Below are positions 59,569-64,000 of a stretch of 64,000 bases of DNA, in pieces. Under the pieces are notes generated by a model. The model saw only the letters and a list, made by a program, of their open reading frames with translations, was not told the DNA's origin and ran no database searches. The stretch is from CBDESN01 sp965242495 (GTDB lineage: Bacteria > Pseudomonadota > Alphaproteobacteria > MPNO01): the NCBI GenBank assembly GCA_965242495.1, contig OZ251446.1, positions 434,001-498,000 of the forward strand, read 5' to 3'. A program made the translations under genes and the position numbers. Every line of letters begins with the position of its first letter. The stretch's first letter is position 1.

Positions 59569-62259
59569 TTATGACGCAGGTTCGATGTTCCGCGCCCGCT
59601 CCGGCCGCTCCAGCTTCTCCGTCAGCTGCGCGCGCGGGTCCTTGCCGTCGATCTCCTTCTCGACGACGAGGAACAGGCCCCGGCCCTGGGACGCGCGCTC
59701 CCATAGTTCGCCGACGGCGCTCTTCTCGGCCGCGTCGGCGCCGTCGGCGAGGTGCGCGCCCTTGTATTCGACGACGAGCAGCCGTCCGTCGTCGAGTTCC
59801 GCCGCGAAGTCGGGGTAGAACCAGTCCGAAGCCGTCGGCAGCCGGAACGACTCCGGGTGGCGGGCGACGTTGCGGATCCAGTGCTTGACGCCGGGCAGGG
59901 AGTCGAGAGCCTGCGCGCAGCGGACTTCCTCGCCGTCGTCGTCGCCGTCGAAGGCGGGGACCGCGTCCGGGCCGAGAAAGTGCCGGTTCGGCCGCCAGCG
60001 CCCGCGGTAGCGGCGCTCGTCGGCATACATGCCGTCCCGGAACGCGAAGGCGCAGCCGAAGGAGACTTGCGGCCGGGTCTCCGGCGCGAACAGGCGGCGT
60101 TGGTAGACCGCCTCGCGCTCCCGGCGGCGGATGGCGGCGATCCGGTCGCGGACCTTGCGGGCGAGCTGGAACTTGGCCAGCGTGAGCGCGGCGACGGAGA
60201 GGCCGCGCGCCGCGGTCAGATGGCTCAGGAGGCCGGACAGCCAGGCGATCAGGTCGCTCTGGTCGACGTCGTCGGCGCGGACCTCGCGGTCGAGCCACAG
60301 CGTCAGGTTCTGCGAGGTCCAGCCCTCTACGTCGACGTCGAGCATGAATTGCGCCTCCGCGCCGGTCTGCGCGTAGGTCACGCGGTCGCCGTCGCGGTCG
60401 CCGCGGACGTCGATCTCGAACCCGCGCGCCGTCTCGCGGATCGAGAACTCGCTTGCGTCGGGCCGGTAGGGATGGGCGGCGAGCGACCAGTCGTGACTCT
60501 CCATGAACAGGTCGGTATCGGCGAGTTCCAGCTCCCCCTGCTCCATCGCGACGAGGGCCGGGACCTCGAACCGCACGCCCCGCGCCGACGGCGGAAACCG
60601 ATGCTCTTCCTCATGGCGGAACCGCGCGGCCGCTTCCGCGAAGCCCGCCTGCGCGGCCGGGGGCAGGGCGTCCAGGATCGCCTTCTCCCGCGCGTCGCCC
60701 ACCCAGCCGTCGACCGCGATCTCGACCGCGCCGTCGTCCGTCGCGCGCGCCGCCGCGCCTTCCGGCAACGCGCCTTCGAGCGCCGCCGCGGCTTCGGGCG
60801 GCAAGGCGACCGCATGGCGGAACACGGGTTGCGGCCTGTCGCGCGCGGCGAACAGGCCGCGGTTCGGGTCGAGCTCCGGTTGCGCCGGCTCGACGTTCTC
60901 CTTCGCCTCGTCCTCCTCGAACCCCATCGCCACCAGCCTGTCGCTCAGGTCCTTCGCCGCGGCGGCGAAGTCGGGTTCGTGAACGAAGGCGTAGGCCTTG
61001 TTCAGGGCGGCGTGCGCGCGCCGTTCGGCGTAGGGCATCCGCAGCACCCGGCCCAGCAGCTGCTCCACGTCGGCGGCGCTCCGGATCCGCGACACCGAGC
61101 AGAAGACGTAGGCGAAGGAGCAGTCCCACCCCTCCTTCAGGGCCTGGACGGTGACGACGTGCTCGACCGGGCAGGCGGGGTCGAACAGGTCGACGCCGTC
61201 GAGCTCGCGCTGGTCGCCGGTGGCGACGGCGATCCGCTCCGCCGGGACGCGCTCGACCTCGATCAGATGCCGCTTCAGCGCCTCGGCCGTCACCTCGCGG
61301 TTCTTGGGTTGCGCCTGGAACAGCGCCACCGGGCGGACGTAGCCGGGGTCGGCCTTCGCCGTCTCGGCCAGCCTCGCGCGCTCGGCGACGGCGGCGCTCA
61401 CCGCGCCTCGCCAGTCGTCGTGCTCGGCGAGCGCCACCGGCAGCTTGATCATCGCCTCGCGCTTCAGCTCCGACGCCCGGGCGTTGAACAGGACGTTCGA
61501 ACCCTTGCGCGGCGTGGCCGTGAACTCGATCACCGCGCAGGGGTTCACCCGCGCCTGCATCTCGCGCGTGAGTCCGGTGACGGCGTTCTGCGCCTCGTCG
61601 ACGATCATCAGCGGGCGGTGGAGATGGAGCAGGTTGGCGAAGGAGAACTTGGCCCCGCCCTCGGGGAGTCGCTCCAGCCCCGGCGCGGCGGCCGCGGCGG
61701 CGGGCAGGGCGGCGAAATGCGCCTCCATGTCCTCGTGATGGGCGTAGACCTTGCGGCCTTCGGTGTTCTCGACCCGCAGGGTCTGGATGGTGCCGACGAC
61801 GACGCAGCACTTGTCGCGGAGGTCGTGGGGGCGGAGCTGGGCGAAGTCGGCTATGTCGAAGACGCGCACGCGGCCCGCGAACGCCGCGTCGAGGGCGCGG
61901 CGGCACGGGTGGCGCGGGTTCTTCAGCGCCTCCGCGGTCTGGCGGCGGATGATGCTGGTCGGCGCCAGCCACAGGACGAGGGGATGGTCCCGCTCGATCC
62001 AGGCGCGGCGGGCGACGGCGACGGCGTGGGCGGCGAGGAGCGTCTTGCCGCCGCCGGTCGGCAGGCGCAGGCAGACATGCGGCGTGGCGGGCAGGCCGGC
62101 GAGCGGCCGGTAGGTCGCGGCGCGGCGACCGAGCCGCGCCGCCAGTTCCGGTTCGGCGATGAGCTTCGCATAGGCCGCCGCCGGCCCGGCGATCCGCGCT
62201 TCCTCGAGAAAGCGCCGCAGCGTGTCGAGCGCCTCGGTCTGGTAGGGTTTGAGCTCCAC
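59569..62259 (-). CDS. Type III restriction enzyme Res subunit-like helicase-nuclease
   Basis: An 896-residue superfamily 2 helicase. Walker A is RLPTGGGKT (residues 65-73), the DEAD-like motif is DEAQ (221-224), FTATPRKG is motif III, and VQALKEGWDCSF with QLLGRVLRMPYA are motifs V and VI in the form typical of type III Res. The C-terminal PD-(D/E)xK nuclease is visible as Pro816-Asp817 (YPDF) and Glu831-Tyr-Lys833 (VVEYKG). With the Mod protein at the window's right end it forms a type III restriction-modification system. The GTG start is 17 bp after the PIN gene. Confidence 0.85.
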   Translation of the reverse strand: MELKPYQTEALDTLRRFLEEARIAGPAAAYAKLIAEPELAARLGRRAATYRPLAGLPATPHVCLRLPTGGGKTLLAAHAVAVARRAWIERDHPLVLWLAPTSIIRRQTAEALKNPRHPCRRALDAAFAGRVRVFDIADFAQLRPHDLRDKCCVVVGTIQTLRVENTEGRKVYAHHEDMEAHFAALPAAAAAAPGLERLPEGGAKFSFANLLHLHRPLMIVDEAQNAVTGLTREMQARVNPCAVIEFTATPRKGSNVLFNARASELKREAMIKLPVALAEHDDWRGAVSAAVAERARLAETAKADPGYVRPVALFQAQPKNREVTAEALKRHLIEVERVPAERIAVATGDQRELDGVDLFDPACPVEHVVTVQALKEGWDCSFAYVFCSVSRIRSAADVEQLLGRVLRMPYAERRAHAALNKAYAFVHEPDFAAAAKDLSDRLVAMGFEEDEAKENVEPAQPELDPNRGLFAARDRPQPVFRHAVALPPEAAAALEGALPEGAAARATDDGAVEIAVDGWVGDAREKAILDALPPAAQAGFAEAAARFRHEEEHRFPPSARGVRFEVPALVAMEQGELELADTDLFMESHDWSLAAHPYRPDASEFSIRETARGFEIDVRGDRDGDRVTYAQTGAEAQFMLDVDVEGWTSQNLTLWLDREVRADDVDQSDLIAWLSGLLSHLTAARGLSVAALTLAKFQLARKVRDRIAAIRRREREAVYQRRLFAPETRPQVSFGCAFAFRDGMYADERRYRGRWRPNRHFLGPDAVPAFDGDDDGEEVRCAQALDSLPGVKHWIRNVARHPESFRLPTASDWFYPDFAAELDDGRLLVVEYKGAHLADGADAAEKSAVGELWERASQGRGLFLVVEKEIDGKDPRAQLTEKLERPERARNIEPAS

Positions 62260-62276
62260 CGGTCAGGCCCGCGCGG

Positions 62277-62711
62277 TCACGGGCGCGTTCCACCTCGCGC
62301 TTCGCCGAGACGCGCCAATGCTTCGCGGGCGGTTACGACGGGTATGCCTTCGACGTTCCCGAGCGCGAGGACGTGCTTCTTGTCGCCGGAAACGATCATG
62401 TCGGCTTCTCCGGCGATGGCCGCCGCCAGGATCGGATTGTCCTTGGGATCGGGAGACAGGTTCACGGTCGGCAGATCTTCGAGGACAAGAGCGCGCGCGC
62501 CGATGTTCTCGATGATCCTCGCCGCCTCGTCGGTATCGAGACACCTTTGCAGGCGAGGCCGCGCGAGAACTTCGGCGAACTCGGCCATTTGCGCGGTGGA
62601 CGTCACGAGCCCGATCTCGCCGCGCAACCATGTCCGATAGAGCCTGTCCGGCGGCGTGCCCCTGACGATGAGGGCTGCAACAAGGATATTGGTATCAAGG
62701 ACGACCCGCAC
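62277..62711 (-). CDS. PIN-domain toxin (COG1569-like)
   Basis: A 144-residue PIN ribonuclease: MRVVLDTNILVAALIVRGTP with the first Asp, STAQMAEFAEVLARPRLQR with the Glu, and SPDPKDNPILAAAIAGEADM with the closing acidic residues, followed by IVSGDKKHVLALG. It is of the COG1569 type, longer than classical VapC. The GTG start lies inside the end of the antitoxin gene (17-bp overlap). It sits between the mod and res genes and ends 17 bp before res, so all are probably one transcript. Confidence 0.87.
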   Translation of the reverse strand: MRVVLDTNILVAALIVRGTPPDRLYRTWLRGEIGLVTSTAQMAEFAEVLARPRLQRCLDTDEAARIIENIGARALVLEDLPTVNLSPDPKDNPILAAAIAGEADMIVSGDKKHVLALGNVEGIPVVTAREALARLGEARGGTRP

Positions 62712-62931
62712 GCACGGCGTCCACTTCCTCGTCGATCAGGTCGAGGATGGCCTGTCCGTCGATCCGGGCGTTGCGCTCCTTGACGTCGTGAACGGTGGCG
62801 TCCAGAACGCGGCGGCGCACCGCTTCGTCGACGAAGCGCGAGAGATCGCTCTCTTCGACCCCGTTGCGCGCGAGGAAGGCGCGGACCGTCCGATCCGTCT
62901 TCTCGGGAATGGAGAGATTCCATCGAACCAT
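62695..62931 (-). CDS. Ribbon-helix-helix antitoxin
   Basis: A 78-residue protein starting MVRWNLSIPEKTDRTVRAFL, a ribbon-helix-helix domain, with the second helix in ESDLSRFVDEAVRRRVLDAT and an acidic C-terminal helix (DLIDEEVDAVRAG) that would cover the PIN toxin. The start has GGAGA 8 or so bases upstream. It probably represses its own promoter through the TGTACA boxes at 62958-63000. Confidence 0.82.
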   Translation of the reverse strand: MVRWNLSIPEKTDRTVRAFLARNGVEESDLSRFVDEAVRRRVLDATVHDVKERNARIDGQAILDLIDEEVDAVRAGRP

Positions 62932-62957
62932 CGGGCATTCTCCAGATCGTGGACATC

Positions 62958-63000
62958 TGTACACATAGTGTATACTGTACACAAAAACAATGTACACATA
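62958..63000 (-). promoter_or_regulatory. Triple TGTACA box region, probable antitoxin operator/promoter
   Basis: TGTACAC at 62958, TGTACACA at 62976 and TGTACACATA at 62991, with a central GTATAC, lie in an AT-rich stretch 27 bp before the RHH start. TGTACA is a palindrome, so each box can be read on both strands. Binding by the antitoxin is inferred from position. Confidence 0.55.
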
Positions 63001-63073
63001 AAATTAACACACACATAAACTGCCGCATGATGGTGCGCGCCGTCAATCTTCGCGCGCGCCGACGCGCGCCCGT

Positions 63074-64000
63074 TCAGCCCCGCGCGGTCACGTCGTAGGG
63101 GGTCTGTCGGAAGGTCAGCCGTTCGGCCTTCAGCGTCGCGTCCCGGAAGGCCGAGCGCGCGGCGTAGACGGTGAGCGGCCCGTCGAAGCCGCCCGCCGCG
63201 GCGCGGACGGCCGCCAGCGTGCGGCGCGTCAGCACGTTGCCGCCGCCGGCGGAGCGGTCGCGCAGCACGCCGTTGTAGAGCAGCGCGTAGCCGCGCCCTT
63301 CATGCGCGCCGAGGAAGGGGCTGGGATCGGCCGGGGCGGTCCATGGCCGGCCGGTCTCGGTGAACCAGACATGGGCGGCGAGGACGGGAAAGGCCACGTC
63401 CGGCCGGATGCGGCCGTCGGCGTCGAAGGCGGGCGGGGCGAGGCGGTGGAAGCGGAAGCCGCCGCCGCCCTTCCAGCCGACGGCTTCGGAGACGCCGCCC
63501 TGCTCGCCCTCGACGACCTTGCGCAGGCGCGGGGCGCAATGGGTGACGGCGTGTTCGCCCATCTCGACGCCGATCCAGCGCCGGCCCATCTTGTGCGCGA
63601 CCGCGGCCGTGGTTCCGGAGCCGAGGAAGGAGTCGAGCACGAGATCGCCTGGGTCCGTGGCGATGTGAATGATTCTTGCAACTAACGCCTCAGGTTTCGG
63701 GGTAGAAAACGGTGTTTCTCCCTCAAACAGATTCACGATTTCGCCTTTTGCTGTTCCAGTTGTACCAACCTCTTTATGGGACCAATGTGTCGAAGGAACA
63801 AGACCAACGCGAACTTCAGATAAGAATTTTTTGAGGCGAGGAGCATTATTTCCTGTCTCTCCAAACCATATCCGATTTTCCGCACACATTTCACGAAAGC
63901 GATCTTCCGTGTATAGCCAACATCGGCCTGGTGGAGGATCAACCATTCTTCCTGATGGAAGGGTGATCGTGAAAAATTGATCTCTTCTTCGTCCCTTTTC
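63074..64000 (-). CDS. Type III DNA methyltransferase (Mod), C-terminal part (5' end outside window)
   Basis: The frame is open to base 64000, so 308 residues are visible. They carry GEIVNLFEGETPFSTPKPEA and the AdoMet motif I DSFLGSGTTAAVAHKMGRRW, in the late position expected of beta-class methyltransferases, where motif IV comes first. QFFTITLPSGRMVDPPPGRC lies just inside the window. A long tail after motif I is typical of Mod subunits with a target domain. Together with the Res-like gene at 59569 this makes a type III restriction-modification system that methylates one strand of its site. The first 120 residues shown are less GC-rich than the rest. Confidence 0.85.
   Translation of the reverse strand, partial: EKGRRRDQFFTITLPSGRMVDPPPGRCWLYTEDRFREMCAENRIWFGETGNNAPRLKKFLSEVRVGLVPSTHWSHKEVGTTGTAKGEIVNLFEGETPFSTPKPEALVARIIHIATDPGDLVLDSFLGSGTTAAVAHKMGRRWIGVEMGEHAVTHCAPRLRKVVEGEQGGVSEAVGWKGGGGFRFHRLAPPAFDADGRIRPDVAFPVLAAHVWFTETGRPWTAPADPSPFLGAHEGRGYALLYNGVLRDRSAGGGNVLTRRTLAAVRAAAGGFDGPLTVYAARSAFRDATLKAERLTFRQTPYDVTARG

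Noticed and set aside
59752..62640. A 962-codon open frame on the plus strand
   Set aside because: It is antisense to the Res-like helicase, which has clear motifs; the plus-strand translation has none.

Overview
The window is a GC-rich chromosomal segment of an alphaproteobacterium, most like a metabolically versatile member of the Rhodospirillales. The evidence is very high GC, frequent GTG starts in overlapping operons, a DinB with an N-terminal zinc finger, the PuuD and PuuE types of urate oxidase and allantoinase, LigAB, several xanthine-dehydrogenase-family oxidases, and palindromic interspersed repeats with a TTCCCGC-GAAA-GCGGGAA core. The genus cannot be named from the sequence. No rRNA, tRNA or CRISPR array was seen.

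Layout. 1-4.2 kb: the end of a molybdenum oxidase large subunit, a repeat cluster, a cupin, an isopenicillin-N-synthase-like oxygenase, a universal stress protein and xanthine-guanine phosphoribosyltransferase. 4.4-18.4 kb: a long leader region, then a purine uptake and catabolism locus consisting of an SsuA/THI5-like ABC transporter, an IPNS-like oxygenase, XdhAB, an aminohydrolase, OHCU decarboxylase, cytochrome-fused urate oxidase PuuD, HIU hydrolase, a CoA-transferase and the convergent allantoinase PuuE. 18.4-21.3 kb: a low-GC glycosylation cassette (GT2-GtrA fusion plus a frameshifted membrane glycosyltransferase). 21.4-29.6 kb: a CMD protein, a leader-peptide-like small ORF with terminator, a Gfo/Idh-DUF993-TIM-barrel catabolic operon, gentisate dioxygenase, and a glutamine-synthetase-like/Rieske oxygenase pair. 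29.6-34.6 kb: dinB, glnS, a MITE-like element, a TctC-type binding protein and a VOC protein. 34.6-45.6 kb, mostly minus strand: GMC oxidoreductase, UbiD-like decarboxylase, an arsI-like/aquaporin pair, a three-gene molybdenum hydroxylase operon whose large subunit carries a SRPBCC tail, a second copy of the 4.4-kb leader module, and ligBA.

45.7-52.4 kb is a mosaic of toxin-antitoxin genes (VapBC-like, HicAB), a broken antitoxin, MITE copies, an IS630 fragment, an HNH protein, an internally deleted IS5-family element and a retropepsin-like protease. 52.4-57.9 kb holds a benzoate-CoA-ligase-like enzyme, a VOC protein, a two-subunit ADP-forming acyl-CoA synthetase, an NTF2-like protein and a truncated HEPN-like pair. 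58.4-64 kb has an alpha/beta hydrolase and a type III restriction-modification locus with a PIN/RHH toxin-antitoxin module between mod and res; mod runs off the window.

How it works together: the first third takes purines from uptake through xanthine and urate to allantoate. The middle and right parts import carboxylates and open aromatic rings (gentisate, protocatechuate-type, Rieske, UbiD, CoA ligase). The AT-richer patches are acquired DNA. The most interesting non-genic signals are two diverged copies of a roughly 420-500 bp leader module, each with a near-consensus sigma-70 promoter and a hairpin showing a compensatory base change, and a 28-codon ORF with a 14-base complement to the 16S rRNA tail followed by a terminator.
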